A DNA stretch of 41,518 nt from Spirochaetaceae bacterium (GTDB lineage Bacteria > Spirochaetota > Spirochaetia > DSM-2461): the NCBI GenBank assembly GCA_029210985.1, contig JARGFR010000008.1, positions 1-41,518 of the forward strand, in the 5' to 3' direction. Position 1 is the first letter of the stretch; each line of letters opens with the position of its first letter. The notes beneath the pieces were generated by a model. It was not told where the DNA came from. It worked only from the letters and a program-made list of their open reading frames with translations, and did no database searches. This document shows, one piece after another, positions 17,647 through 26,244 of this stretch. Position numbers and translations under genes: made by a program.

Positions 17647-18126
17647 CTATTTGTGGTAAGGTTCCTTGGCGATGATTTTTCGCGCCCTGTAGATCTGTTC
17701 CAGAAGCATCACCCGGAAGAGCTGATGGGGAAAGACATGAGGCCCGAAAGAGATTTTTTCCCGGCATAAATTCACCACCTCCGGCGAAATTCCATTCGAC
17801 CCTCCGATGACGAAAACCAGGTGTGATGTTCCGTTCACCGCCCAACGATCCATGAGTTTCGCCAGTCCTTCGGATCCGACGGATCGGCCTCCGGGATCCA
17901 TGGCAATACCCAGGGCGTCCGAAGGCCAGCGATCCAGCATCTTCCGTCCTTCCCTCTCCACGGCTTGGGATATTTGCTTCTCGGAATACGATTCGGGTAC
18001 TTTCTCGTCGGTGATTTCGATGATGGACAGGTTTACAAATCGTCGGAGACGCTTTGTAAATTCGGCAATTCCCTCGGAAATCCAGCTCTCTTTGATTTTC
18101 CCGGCGGCCATTACGGTGACTTTCAT
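17647..18126 (-). CDS. rlmH: 23S rRNA pseudouridine-1915 N3-methyltransferase
   Basis: RlmH is a SPOUT (knotted) methyltransferase that methylates the pseudouridine in helix 69 of 23S rRNA using S-adenosylmethionine. The sequence has the family length (159 residues), the knot region VFVIGGSNGISPEV, the basic C-terminal run FPHQLFRVMLLEQIYRA and the diagnostic ending EPYHK. The ATG at 18126 has only a poor leader. It is divergent from the hexokinase gene, about 50 bases away. Confidence 0.97.
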   Translation of the reverse strand: MKVTVMAAGKIKESWISEGIAEFTKRLRRFVNLSIIEITDEKVPESYSEKQISQAVEREGRKMLDRWPSDALGIAMDPGGRSVGSEGLAKLMDRWAVNGTSHLVFVIGGSNGISPEVVNLCREKISFGPHVFPHQLFRVMLLEQIYRARKIIAKEPYHK

Positions 18127-18177
18127 GCCGGCATTCTAACAGTTATACTGACGACACTTCAGGTGGAGGGTATTTGA

Positions 18178-19494
18178 ATGAATCCGGATCGCAAAGCGGC
18201 TGAGAATTTTCTGGTCAAAAACAGGATGCATCCCGATGCGATCGATCTGTCCAAAACAGTGGATCACATGCTTGTCGAGATGACCAGGGGCCTGAACGGT
18301 GAAGCCTCGTCACTGGCGATGATACCGACATATGTCGAAGTGGATGCGCAAATACCCTCGGATCGGAAGGCGGTGGTGCTGGACGCAGGAGGTACGAATC
18401 TTCGAGCCGCTCTTGTGTCATTTTCTTCGGACGGCAAACCGATTATTGAAAATTTCAGCAAGCATCCCATGCCGGGAACCGGCGGCCGGGACGTCGGCAA
18501 AGAGGATTTTTTCGATACCTTGGCGGCCCTGGTGGAACCCCTGATCGATCAGGCTGAAAAAATCGGATTCTGTTTTTCCTATCCCACGGAAATCTTTCCC
18601 GACAACGACGGTCGTCTGATTCATTGGTCCAAGGAAATCAAAGCTCCGGAGGTGGAAGGACGGATGATCGGTTCTGATCTCCGTGCCGCACTGTCCAAAA
18701 GGGGTGTGGCCGCCCCTACGGAAGTGATTATCCTGAACGACACCGTCGCCACCCTGTTAACCGGAAAGGTTTCCCAATCGGATCGAAACTGGGGAGGTTA
18801 CGTCGGATTTATCCTGGGAACCGGAACCAATACCTGTTATGTCGAATCGAATTCTCAGATCGGCAAGGCGGCGGATCTTGATTCGGTGCATGCACAGATT
18901 ATCAACTGCGAATCGGGTAACTACGCCTGTCCTCAAAGAGGCAAAGCCGACGAACGGCTCGGAGCGGCTACGGCCAAACCCGAAACCTATTGGCTTGAAA
19001 AAATGCTCTCCGGCGCCTATTTCGGTTCACTGGCCACGCATACCGTGTCTTTGGCGGCCGAGTCCGGGCTTTTCAAAGCCGGAACGGCGGCACTTCTTGC
19101 CGGACTCGGTGAGATTTCCACCAAAGACGCCGACAATTACACCCACAACCCGACAGGAGGAGTGAATGCTCTCGTGGATGTGATGAAGAAGGCCGGGGAC
19201 GCATCGGATGCCGCCAGACTATGGTATCTGACTGATGCCCTTCTTGAACGGGCGGCCAAACTCACCGCCGCCAACCTGGCGGCGTCCGTTCTGAAGGGCC
19301 GTACAGGAAGCGGTCCCTTGGAACCCGTGTGCCTGACCATCGACGGCACAACTTATTATCGATACTACCGATTCCAGCATCGTGTGGAGTCCCATCTCCG
19401 ACCCTTTCTGACTCAGAGAGACAAGTTCTACGAGACGGTTCAGGTTGACGACGCTCCGCTCATCGGTGCGGCCGTTGCGGCTTTGACGAACTGA
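18178..19494 (+). CDS. Hexokinase, eukaryote-type family
   Basis: The enzyme phosphorylates glucose or other hexoses with ATP. It is of the hexokinase type known from eukaryotes and from some spirochaetes and Bacteroidetes, and not the short bacterial glucokinase type. Motifs are phosphate-1 (VVLDAGGTNLRAALVSF), the sugar-binding GFCFSYPTEIFPDNDGRLIHWSKEIK, the catalytic-Asp segment LNDTVATLLTG (D188), and phosphate-2 GFILGTGTNTCY. The C-terminal adenosine region is less canonical. The 438 residues match a single-lobed hexokinase. GGAGG eight bases before the ATG fixes the start. Confidence 0.94.
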   Translation: MNPDRKAAENFLVKNRMHPDAIDLSKTVDHMLVEMTRGLNGEASSLAMIPTYVEVDAQIPSDRKAVVLDAGGTNLRAALVSFSSDGKPIIENFSKHPMPGTGGRDVGKEDFFDTLAALVEPLIDQAEKIGFCFSYPTEIFPDNDGRLIHWSKEIKAPEVEGRMIGSDLRAALSKRGVAAPTEVIILNDTVATLLTGKVSQSDRNWGGYVGFILGTGTNTCYVESNSQIGKAADLDSVHAQIINCESGNYACPQRGKADERLGAATAKPETYWLEKMLSGAYFGSLATHTVSLAAESGLFKAGTAALLAGLGEISTKDADNYTHNPTGGVNALVDVMKKAGDASDAARLWYLTDALLERAAKLTAANLAASVLKGRTGSGPLEPVCLTIDGTTYYRYYRFQHRVESHLRPFLTQRDKFYETVQVDDAPLIGAAVAALTN

Positions 19495-19558
19495 ACCCAC
19501 CGTCGTCGATTTTTTCTCTTTTTCCATCTGTCTATGGCGTTGGTTTGACCATCGCCCT

Positions 19559-19960
19559 ATGATGATAGAGAAACTTATGAAGCAGACATCATTTAACGGC
19601 AAACACATCCTTATTGCGGACGATGAAGAATATGTGCGCAATCACTTGGCAAAACGAATGGACGGCATGGGGCTCGTAGTGTCTCAGGCCGGCACAGGTC
19701 AGGAGGTGTTGAATCTCGCTCTCGACGGACCTGATCTGATTATCATGGATGTGAAAATGCCTGTCCTTGACGGAGTGGAAACCGCCCGGCGTCTGAAAAC
19801 CGACAATCAAACACGGGACATCCCCGTTGTATTGTTAAGCGCGATGGCTCAGCAGGAAGAAGTGGATAAAGGATTGGCCACCGGCGCCGATGAGTATGTC
19901 ATGAAACCCGTGACGTTCGATCGACTGATGGAATCGGTCCGGCGCCATCTCTTGGGTTAA
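19559..19960 (+). CDS. Stand-alone response regulator receiver protein
   Basis: A single CheY-like receiver domain of about 130 residues with no output domain. The acidic pocket is IADDEE, the phosphorylated Asp is in LIIMDVKMPVLDG (D64 from this start), the switch Ser is in VVLLSAMA, and the Lys is in YVMKPVTFD. The first in-frame ATG has no leader; the ATG at 19577 (MKQTSFNGKH) with a weak AGAG seems equally possible and would shorten the protein by six residues. It lies 35 bases upstream of the hybrid histidine kinase and is probably its partner or shares its signal chain. Confidence 0.93.
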   Translation: MMIEKLMKQTSFNGKHILIADDEEYVRNHLAKRMDGMGLVVSQAGTGQEVLNLALDGPDLIIMDVKMPVLDGVETARRLKTDNQTRDIPVVLLSAMAQQEEVDKGLATGADEYVMKPVTFDRLMESVRRHLLG

Positions 19961-19995
19961 GGCAGAATTGATAATTCCGTCGTATAATCGAGTAT

Positions 19996-22047
19996 ATGTT
20001 TCCTGACCCCGAACGAAAGCCCGAAGCGGATGAAGTGATACGCGAATCAGAGCGACGTCAAATCCAGAAAGAACTGTTTCTCCTTGAAGACCAGAAAGAA
20101 GCGGCCGAGAAACGGTTTCGAATCATGTTCGAAAACGCTTTGGTGGGTCTGTTCCGTCTGGACGTCCGGGACCAGCGCCTGACCGATGTCAATCAGGAAA
20201 CCGCCAGGATATTCGGCTTCGATTCGGCCGTATCTCTGATTCCATTCGTGAATGCCCATCCGGAGAAATTCGGTTTCTTTGATACCATACCCAAACCGAA
20301 CGATCTGTCCATTGGGAATCCCTATTCCTTCTCTTCAAGATCGGAGCGGCTGGACGGCAGCGAGTTCTGGGCTCAGTTCTCCATGCGCTATACCGGGGAG
20401 GGCCGAATCATTGAAGGTGCTGTGAAGGACATCACCGATCAGGTTGAGGCGATAGACCGTCTTCGACGTGCCAAAGCGGAGGCCGAGGAAGCCAACGAGG
20501 CAAAGAGTCGATTCCTGGCAACGATTTCCCATGAAATCCGAACACCGCTGAATGGTATTATCGGATTCGCCGAGATTCTTCTCGCCGGGGACGGCGGCAA
20601 CTATCGCGACTATTCCAGCAAGATACTCGACGAGTCCGATCGGCTCATGTTTCTTATCAACCAACTGCTTGATTTATCCAAGCTTGAAGCCAGTAAAATC
20701 AGCCTGGAGAGCATATTGTTCGACCTTCCTCAGCTCCTTGAAGAAATTGAAAGTACACACAGAGGTAAACTCGGTCAGAAAAAGCTTCGCTACACCTGTC
20801 GTTTCGGAGACGGTATTCCCAGGTGGTACATCGGCGACCCGATGCGTCTCAGGCAGGTGCTGTCGAATTTGATTTCCAACGCCGTGAAGTTCACCGATCA
20901 GGGCGGAATTTCACTGGTGGTTGAACAGGGTCATCGGGTGGAGAATCGAATCAACTTGAAGTTTTCGGTTCAGGATACCGGAATCGGCATTGCCAAAGAC
21001 AAAGTGAACTCCATTTTTGCCAGTTTCGAGCAGGCCGACACCAGCATCAGCCGGAAATACGGCGGAACCGGGCTGGGTGTTTCCATATGCAGGGAACTTC
21101 TGGCTCTTATGGGCGGCGAATTGAAAGTTCATAGCGTTCAGAATGTAGGTTCGACATTCTATTTCACCATCCCCATGACCGTCGCTCCGGAGACTATGGA
21201 CGGAGTTCCTGCCCATCGAGGATCTCGGTTGTCGAGTATCAGCTTACTCCGGAACGCCAGAGTTCTTCTGGTGGAGGACTACGAGCCCAACAGGGAGATT
21301 GCACAGCACCATTTGAGCGGAGCCGGATGCATTGTCGTGAATGTCGAGCACGGCCGTGCCGCCCTGGAGCTTATCGAGTCCGGTGAGGAGTTCGATCTCA
21401 TTTTCATGGACGTTCACATGCCCGAAATGGACGGATTGGAAACAACCGAACGGCTCCGGGCCATGGGTCTGGAGGTTCCGATTATCGGTATGACAGCCAG
21501 CGTCTATGCCGAGGATCGGGTTCGGTGCCTCGAAGCCGGTATGGATGATTTTCTCTCGAAGCCATTGCGGCGTGTTGACCTTCTCTCCAAAGCGGTGAAC
21601 TGGATGCGATCCGCTTCATCCGCTTCCCATGACGCTGAAGTTGATGAAATTACGAATCAGAAGGACCTCATCCCCGAGACCTCTGACCTCGCCGCTCGGT
21701 ATAATGAGTTCGTCGAGGAACTGGGCGGAGAGACTCGCCTTGCCGTTGAGCTCATCCAGGGCTTTGTCGATGACGCGAATTCCCGTTTGGACAGCGCTGA
21801 AAAGGCCCTTGTCAAACAGGATTGGCAGAGTCTGCATCGTGAAGCCCATTCCATCAAAGGCGGCGCCCTGAATCTCATGGCCGATGAATTGGCTGAGAGC
21901 TCACTGGCCCTTGAAAAAGCGGCGAAGACGGACGCCCCCGATGTGGAAAGACTCCAGGGGCTCATCAAAGACATAAAAGACGCTTTTGGCCGTTTTAACA
22001 GGGCTTGGATGCAATTGCGGGAGAAAAATGAAACTGACGAAAGATAG
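19996..22047 (+). CDS. Hybrid sensor histidine kinase: PAS, HisKA, HATPase, receiver, HPt
   Basis: This 683-residue phosphorelay protein starts with a short coiled coil and a PAS domain (about 40-150, FRIMFENALVGLFRLD). HisKA follows with the phospho-accepting His in ISHEIRTPLNGIIGF (H179). The ATPase domain has N box NLISNAVKF, G1 DTGIGIA, F box FASFEQAD and G2 GGTGLGVSI. The receiver has its Asp in LIFMDVHMPEMDG (D472) and Lys in FLSKPL. A terminal HPt domain has its His in REAHSIKGGALNL (H618). No transmembrane helix is seen, so it senses a cytoplasmic signal. All four phosphotransfer residues are present. Its last 20 bases overlap the start of the ribonuclease gene. Confidence 0.95.
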   Translation: MFPDPERKPEADEVIRESERRQIQKELFLLEDQKEAAEKRFRIMFENALVGLFRLDVRDQRLTDVNQETARIFGFDSAVSLIPFVNAHPEKFGFFDTIPKPNDLSIGNPYSFSSRSERLDGSEFWAQFSMRYTGEGRIIEGAVKDITDQVEAIDRLRRAKAEAEEANEAKSRFLATISHEIRTPLNGIIGFAEILLAGDGGNYRDYSSKILDESDRLMFLINQLLDLSKLEASKISLESILFDLPQLLEEIESTHRGKLGQKKLRYTCRFGDGIPRWYIGDPMRLRQVLSNLISNAVKFTDQGGISLVVEQGHRVENRINLKFSVQDTGIGIAKDKVNSIFASFEQADTSISRKYGGTGLGVSICRELLALMGGELKVHSVQNVGSTFYFTIPMTVAPETMDGVPAHRGSRLSSISLLRNARVLLVEDYEPNREIAQHHLSGAGCIVVNVEHGRAALELIESGEEFDLIFMDVHMPEMDGLETTERLRAMGLEVPIIGMTASVYAEDRVRCLEAGMDDFLSKPLRRVDLLSKAVNWMRSASSASHDAEVDEITNQKDLIPETSDLAARYNEFVEELGGETRLAVELIQGFVDDANSRLDSAEKALVKQDWQSLHREAHSIKGGALNLMADELAESSLALEKAAKTDAPDVERLQGLIKDIKDAFGRFNRAWMQLREKNETDER

Positions 22048-23878
22048 CCTGGTTCTCTATAAGCAGACACCGGCGGTGGTAATTTCCAGCGGCGATAAAA
22101 TTGATATCGAACTTCCCGGGGGCAAAACGCGAAGTGTCAGAGAGAAGGACATCTTTCCCCTTCACCCCGGACCGGTTTCCTCCCTTGCCGATCTGGAAGA
22201 CGCCGCACCGGAAGGCCAGCCCGAAGAGGCTTGGGAACTGCTTCAGGGTGAAACTCCGACTTTATATGAGTTGGCCGAATTGGTATACGGTGCGCATACA
22301 CCTTCCACATCATGGATGGCGTTCAAGCTTCTCAATCGCTCTCCCTGGTTCAAAGGAACACCTGACTCCATCGAAGTGGTGGATGAAGAGGCCGTCAACC
22401 AGCGCATCAAGGCCGATAGGGAAAAGGCCGAAGCCGAAAGCCGATGGGAAGATTTTATCGACCGTTTTCAGCACGGTGATATCCACCGGGATAAAGACGA
22501 ACTGTTCCTTCGGGATTTGGAGATGTACGCCCTGGGGCGAAGCAAGGGATCCCGGATACTTAAAGCCGTCGGGAAAACCCAGAGCCCCGAGAATGCCCAT
22601 AGAGTGATGCTGGCACAGGGCGTTGTGGATGAGGGTTGGAATCCCCATCCCCTGCGCTTGGAAGTCCCATTGGATATCCCCGATTACGATTTGGGCCCGA
22701 TGCCTGATGACGATCGTCTCGATCTGACGGCCGTTGAGGCATTCGCCATCGACGACGAGGGCAATCAGGATCCCGATGACGCGATCGCCTGGGACGGGAA
22801 GCGTCTGTGGGTGCATGTTGCCGATGCCGCCGCTCTCATTACCGCCGGATCGCCGGGGGATGAAGCGGCTCGGGAACGGGCCAGCAGTCTCTACCTGCCG
22901 GAGAAAATCGTGCCCATGCTGCCCCCTGAGGCCGCCCACCGTCTGGGGCTTGGTCTCGAGGACACATCTCCCGCGCTCTCCTATGCGTTTAAATTCGACG
23001 AACAGGGCGTCATCTCGGGTTTTACCATCCACCTCACGACGGTGAAAGTCACCCGCTTATCCTACGCTCAGGCCGACGCCCGTATGGACGAAGAGCCTTT
23101 CGCCACCATACGAAAGTTCACCGATGCTTTCCGCGCCCGCCGGGTCGCGGCCGGAGCGGTCTCCATCAGTATGCCCGAAGTGAAAATCCGTGTGGACGAG
23201 CAGGGAGACATTTCCATCACACGCCTGCCGGAGATGGCCAGTCGGAACATGGTCACCGAGTCCATGCTCATGGCCGGTTCCTGCGCCGCCGCCTGGTGTC
23301 GCCAACGAAACATCCCCATTCCCTTCGCGGTACAGGAAACCACCGGCGAGGCCGGGGGGGACGCCGGTGATTCTGAAAGTGACGATTATGCGGCCCAATT
23401 CTCCAAGCGCCGGGGAATGAAACGCAGTCGAACCACATTGGAATGTTCTCCCCATTCCGGCCTGGGGCTGGAAGCCTACAGCCGTGTCACCAGCCCTTTG
23501 CGGCGATATCCCGATCTCATCGCATCCAGGCAGATTCGTCAGACCATACTGGACAGGCCTCCGGAGGATGCCGATTCGGTTTTGGAAGGTCTGGCGGCAT
23601 TCGAATCCCGCTCCGGTTCCCTGGTTCAGGCCGAGCGGCGTTCGAATCTTTTCTGGAAAGTGCAGTGGCTGAAAAAACGGCCCGGGTGGACCACCGAAGG
23701 AGTTCTCGTCGACAGAAGGGAACGTCAGGGTTTTTTCCTGATACCGGAAATTGCTTTGGAAACACGGGTTGCCATGAAGAAGAACGTCGAACTCGGAGGA
23801 CGGGCGCGGCTGAAACTCAAAGACGCCGACGTTGCCGAATCCACCGTGCTGTTTATCATTGAGGAGGTGTTGGATTGA
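22028..23878 (+). CDS. RNB-domain ribonuclease (RNase II/R family)
   Basis: This is a 3'-5' exoribonuclease of the RNase II superfamily, 616 residues. The N-terminal half contains a small beta domain and a winged-helix-like segment (LYELAELVYGAHTPSTSWMAF). The RNB catalytic core starts near residue 235 with the metal-binding motif IDDEGNQDPDDAI (DPDDAI at 248-253). Further conserved parts are YLPEKIVPMLPPE, RNMVTESMLMAGSCAAAW, and TSPLRRYPDLIASRQI. The end looks like an S1-type beta barrel. The ORF track begins 14 codons early; the ATG at 22028 has GGGAG four bases before it and lies inside the last codons of the kinase gene, suggesting translational coupling. Confidence 0.93.
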   Translation: MKLTKDSLVLYKQTPAVVISSGDKIDIELPGGKTRSVREKDIFPLHPGPVSSLADLEDAAPEGQPEEAWELLQGETPTLYELAELVYGAHTPSTSWMAFKLLNRSPWFKGTPDSIEVVDEEAVNQRIKADREKAEAESRWEDFIDRFQHGDIHRDKDELFLRDLEMYALGRSKGSRILKAVGKTQSPENAHRVMLAQGVVDEGWNPHPLRLEVPLDIPDYDLGPMPDDDRLDLTAVEAFAIDDEGNQDPDDAIAWDGKRLWVHVADAAALITAGSPGDEAARERASSLYLPEKIVPMLPPEAAHRLGLGLEDTSPALSYAFKFDEQGVISGFTIHLTTVKVTRLSYAQADARMDEEPFATIRKFTDAFRARRVAAGAVSISMPEVKIRVDEQGDISITRLPEMASRNMVTESMLMAGSCAAAWCRQRNIPIPFAVQETTGEAGGDAGDSESDDYAAQFSKRRGMKRSRTTLECSPHSGLGLEAYSRVTSPLRRYPDLIASRQIRQTILDRPPEDADSVLEGLAAFESRSGSLVQAERRSNLFWKVQWLKKRPGWTTEGVLVDRRERQGFFLIPEIALETRVAMKKNVELGGRARLKLKDADVAESTVLFIIEEVLD

Positions 23879-24621
23879 CCTCTAAGATTCTGCGGTTCAT
23901 TTTTATCAGCATCGGCTTGGTTGTCGTCCCCGTTCTCTCATTGCCGGCCCAGGCTCTTGAGTTTGCCGACGGTCTGGTTTACAACGATTTCTATGCGGTG
24001 GCCGTGTCTACCGCCGAAGGGGACTCTTTTACCCTCTTTGACGCCGCATCCTTTGAAGGTGATGCGGGTCCGTATCCCGACTCCCAGGGGTATTTCGGTT
24101 CACTGCCCGGATCCGCTCCCGGAGAGGACTTCAAGTATTTTTTCTGGGTCCGGCGTGTCGGCCCGAACGGAGCCATTACGTATCCCCTGTCTTTCCGCAA
24201 AATTAGACGGATTGATTTTATCGGTCCTTACGGCGGAACACCGGCCGAACGACCCGAAGAAGCCGTGCTGAGCGTGGACGGAACAGAGACTCCCGTGACT
24301 GTCCGTCTGGAAGAGAGGCGGTTTTCCGGCTGGTTCGGCAGAATTGAACCGCCGGTGCCGGCGTACTCACCGGCCCAATTGGAACTGACCGACGGGACAG
24401 TGCAGAACGTCTACCTGAAGACCGACGGCTTTCTGGGTGGAATCGATGAGGAGTTCGGTACATACGCCATGCTCTGGCTGCGTCACGACGGCATTGATCA
24501 GCTGGTATTTCAGCACGACGGCACCTACGCCCGATGTCCAGAATGCGGCGCGATTTTCTATGATGAGAGGACGGATCTCTGTCCTTTCGACAGGACGGAA
24601 CTGATCCCGTCGGTGGAATAA
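23875..24621 (+). CDS. Exported protein with C-terminal four-cysteine (zinc-ribbon-like) motif, unknown function
   Basis: The 248-residue product has a clear signal peptide (MTSKILRFIFISIGLVVVPVLSL, cleavage probably after AQA). The mature part is beta-rich and aromatic, with no family I can name. It ends with CPECGAIFYDERTDLCPFD, where four Cys in a C-x2-C...C pattern resemble a rubredoxin knuckle or zinc ribbon. One Cys of the usual second CxxC is replaced by Asp, so three Cys plus Asp may be the ligand set. Translation starts at TTG overlapping the ribonuclease stop codon (TTGA), with GGAGGTG about six bases upstream, so coupling to the upstream gene is likely. Such motifs are unusual outside the cytoplasm. 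Confidence 0.8.
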   Translation: MTSKILRFIFISIGLVVVPVLSLPAQALEFADGLVYNDFYAVAVSTAEGDSFTLFDAASFEGDAGPYPDSQGYFGSLPGSAPGEDFKYFFWVRRVGPNGAITYPLSFRKIRRIDFIGPYGGTPAERPEEAVLSVDGTETPVTVRLEERRFSGWFGRIEPPVPAYSPAQLELTDGTVQNVYLKTDGFLGGIDEEFGTYAMLWLRHDGIDQLVFQHDGTYARCPECGAIFYDERTDLCPFDRTELIPSVE

Positions 24622-24631
24622 ACCCGCAGAT

Positions 24632-24660
24632 AAAAAAAGGTCGTTTCCGAAGAAACGACC
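24632..24660 (-). terminator. Rho-independent terminator of tRNA-Phe
   Basis: On the minus strand GGTCGTTTC and GAAACGACC form a perfect nine-pair stem closed by a TTCG tetraloop, followed by seven T residues. It lies six bases beyond the 3' end of tRNA-Phe. The plus strand has no T-tract after the stem, so it is oriented for the tRNA. Confidence 0.92.
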
Positions 24661-24666
24661 CTTGGC

Positions 24667-24739
24667 TGCCACCGAAGAGATTTGAACTCTTGACACATGG
24701 ATTTTCAGTCCACTGCTCTACCAACTGAGCTACAGCGGC
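24667..24739 (-). tRNA. tRNA-Phe (anticodon GAA)
   Basis: The 73-base minus-strand sequence folds as a standard cloverleaf. The acceptor stem GCCGCTG/CGGTGGC has two G-U pairs, the D arm is GCTCAGTTGGTAGAGC, the anticodon stem GTGGA/TCCAT closes the loop CTGAAAA with anticodon GAA, and the T arm is AGAGTTCAAATCTCT. The discriminator base is A. The 3' CCA is not encoded: the next bases are GCC. It stands alone between its own promoter and terminator. Confidence 0.97.
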
Positions 24740-24751
24740 GCACGTAGCGGT

Positions 24752-24781
24752 ACAATACAGAAAAGCACGAGTCGCTGTCAA
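24752..24781 (-). promoter_or_regulatory. Sigma-70 type promoter for tRNA-Phe
   Basis: The minus strand shows a perfect -35 box TTGACA (24776-24781), an 18-base spacer and a -10 box TATTGT (24752-24757). It ends 12 bases before the mature tRNA 5' end. Confidence 0.75.
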
Positions 24782-24820
24782 CCGTTTCAGGGCGAACAAA
24801 TTGCACAGTCGTCAGGCGAA

Positions 24821-25540
24821 TCAATAGAGTGAGAAATATCGATGCATTGCCGTCTTTCCGGCGAAAAGAGCCAGTGTTCCGGCGTAGATAAATCCCCCGG
24901 CGGACCAGAACACCCAATCCTCGGGATAATTGAATGCGGCGCTGATCCATGTCGCGGGAAAAACCAGAAAGGAATATCTCCACGGTTCCGCAGCAAGAAG
25001 AAAAGCCGCCGGCGCCGCCAGGAGGGTGCCGAGAATCTTGCTGACGGTCATGCCCTGCACTTTGTTCCGGGCGAGGCTTGCGGCGATAAGAGCGTTGAAT
25101 ACTGTGTAGGGAGCGGCGATCAGTCCGCTTGCGATCACCGCGCCAAAGGGAATCTCAGCCATTTTCCCTGAGAGAATCAAGGTTATCGGGGTGCCGATCA
25201 TGGCCATCAGTGCCGCCGGAGCCGCTTTGGCCGCCAGCAGACCTCGGTCGGATATCGGCGTGGCTCGAAGAGCCGGATGTAGATGTCTATCCCGTTCATC
25301 CAGGAGCATCAATCCCGTCAGGAGTCCGAACAGGTAGGGAGGAAAACCGGCGACAACTCCCAGAAACAGCGGCATCCAGGGTGTCGGATCGAAACCCGGA
25401 GCCGCCAAAGCCAATCCTGCCGGCAGGGGCCGAAGCAGAAGTCCCATTGCCGCGGGTAAAAGCAGCAGAACCGTGAACACCGGCCGGCGCAGAGCGCTGC
25501 GGCCGAACGATTCGGCCAGTACGAGGGATGTTCGTCTCAT
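24821..25540 (-). CDS. ABC-2 type transporter permease (second permease of a decayed exporter operon)
   Basis: The 239-residue product has about six hydrophobic helices and the conserved loop motif LMLLDERDRHLHPALRATPISDRGLL typical of the ABC-2 permease group (E-R-e-x-g-t...P). The ORF track extends it 63 residues upstream from 25729, but that part is the neighbouring permease read in the wrong frame. The ATG at 25540 overlaps the TGA of the upstream permease frame as ATGA, the same junction seen throughout this operon. It would pair with the first permease and the ATPase to export a drug-like or lipid substrate. Its frame is intact even though both partners are broken, so it may be expressed without function. 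Confidence 0.85.
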   Translation of the reverse strand: MRRTSLVLAESFGRSALRRPVFTVLLLLPAAMGLLLRPLPAGLALAAPGFDPTPWMPLFLGVVAGFPPYLFGLLTGLMLLDERDRHLHPALRATPISDRGLLAAKAAPAALMAMIGTPITLILSGKMAEIPFGAVIASGLIAAPYTVFNALIAASLARNKVQGMTVSKILGTLLAAPAAFLLAAEPWRYSFLVFPATWISAAFNYPEDWVFWSAGGFIYAGTLALFAGKTAMHRYFSLY

Positions 25541-26244
25541 TTTATCCGGCCTCCGGGTCGTCGGAAGAAACCCCTGTGGTACATACGCCGGACCAGAAGG
25601 AACATCAAAACCGTCCATACAGCCAGACTGAACAGAGAGAGGGCATAAGACGACCCGGCTGTCGGACCATCCTGCAGACTGCCGGCTAAAGCCGACCAAC
25701 CCGGCCAGGAGGGGCCGGTAAACAGCCATACCTATGAGGGATGGAGGTAGGCCAGGGCGACGGGCAGGGTGATGACTGATGATGAGATTCCCCCGATCAC
25801 GAAAAAACTCATGATGTCCCTAAACGGACGAGCCAGAAACAGTCCGGTCAGCGCCCCGCAGCCCGATGCGAACACTAATGCCGCGGCAAGTCTCCCGGGA
25901 TGGAACTGTACTCCCGAACCGAGGGCGAGAATGAGTCCGCCGGTTGTCCCCTGGATCGCGATAAGCAGAATCCTTGCCGCGAGCCACGAACCGGCGTCCA
26001 TCGGCGTCACGGCCCATGCGCTGAAGAGCCCTTGATCGCGTTCTCTGGCCAGGAAAGCTCCGGTGAATAGGGATCCCATCATCACCAGATCGCTGTAGAT
26101 GCCGATGAGAACTGTGATGCTGCGGGCTTGAACGGGAAGAAGCCGCGCTATGAGAATCCATATCGCCGGTATCCCCAGATAAAGCCAGGTTAAACCGGAT
26201 CGGAATTGGGTGCGGGCCTCCCTAATAACAACGGCGGTCATCAT
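25537..26244 (-). pseudogene. ABC-2 type permease interrupted by an in-frame TAG
   Basis: The frame starts at tandem ATGs overlapping the ATPase stop (ATGATGA), runs 170 codons with ABC-2 permease features (FLARERDQGLFSAWAVTPMDA loop, several hydrophobic helices), then meets TAG at 25732-25734. Reading on in the same frame gives 64 more codons that are plainly coding: VWLFTGPSWPGWSALAGS, then a hydrophobic helix (LSLFSLAVWTVLMFLL) and a basic tail, ending at a TGA that overlaps the next gene's ATG. So the gene was once about 235 residues and lost its last helix to a nonsense change. TAG is an ordinary stop in this genome (it ends xylB), so recoding is unlikely. The truncated protein lacks the final transmembrane helix. 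Confidence 0.85.

Noticed and set aside
25541-25729. N-terminal 63 residues of the 302-residue ORF 24821..25729 (MAVYRPLLAGLV...)
   Set aside because: This DNA codes for the last helix of the neighbouring permease in another frame; the true start is the ATG at 25540 in an ATGA overlap.
25732-25734. Possibility that TAG is recoded as a sense codon in this genome
   Set aside because: TAG ends several intact genes here (the first partial gene, xylB, the kinase gene), and the neighbouring ATPase carries other lesions, so decay is simpler.
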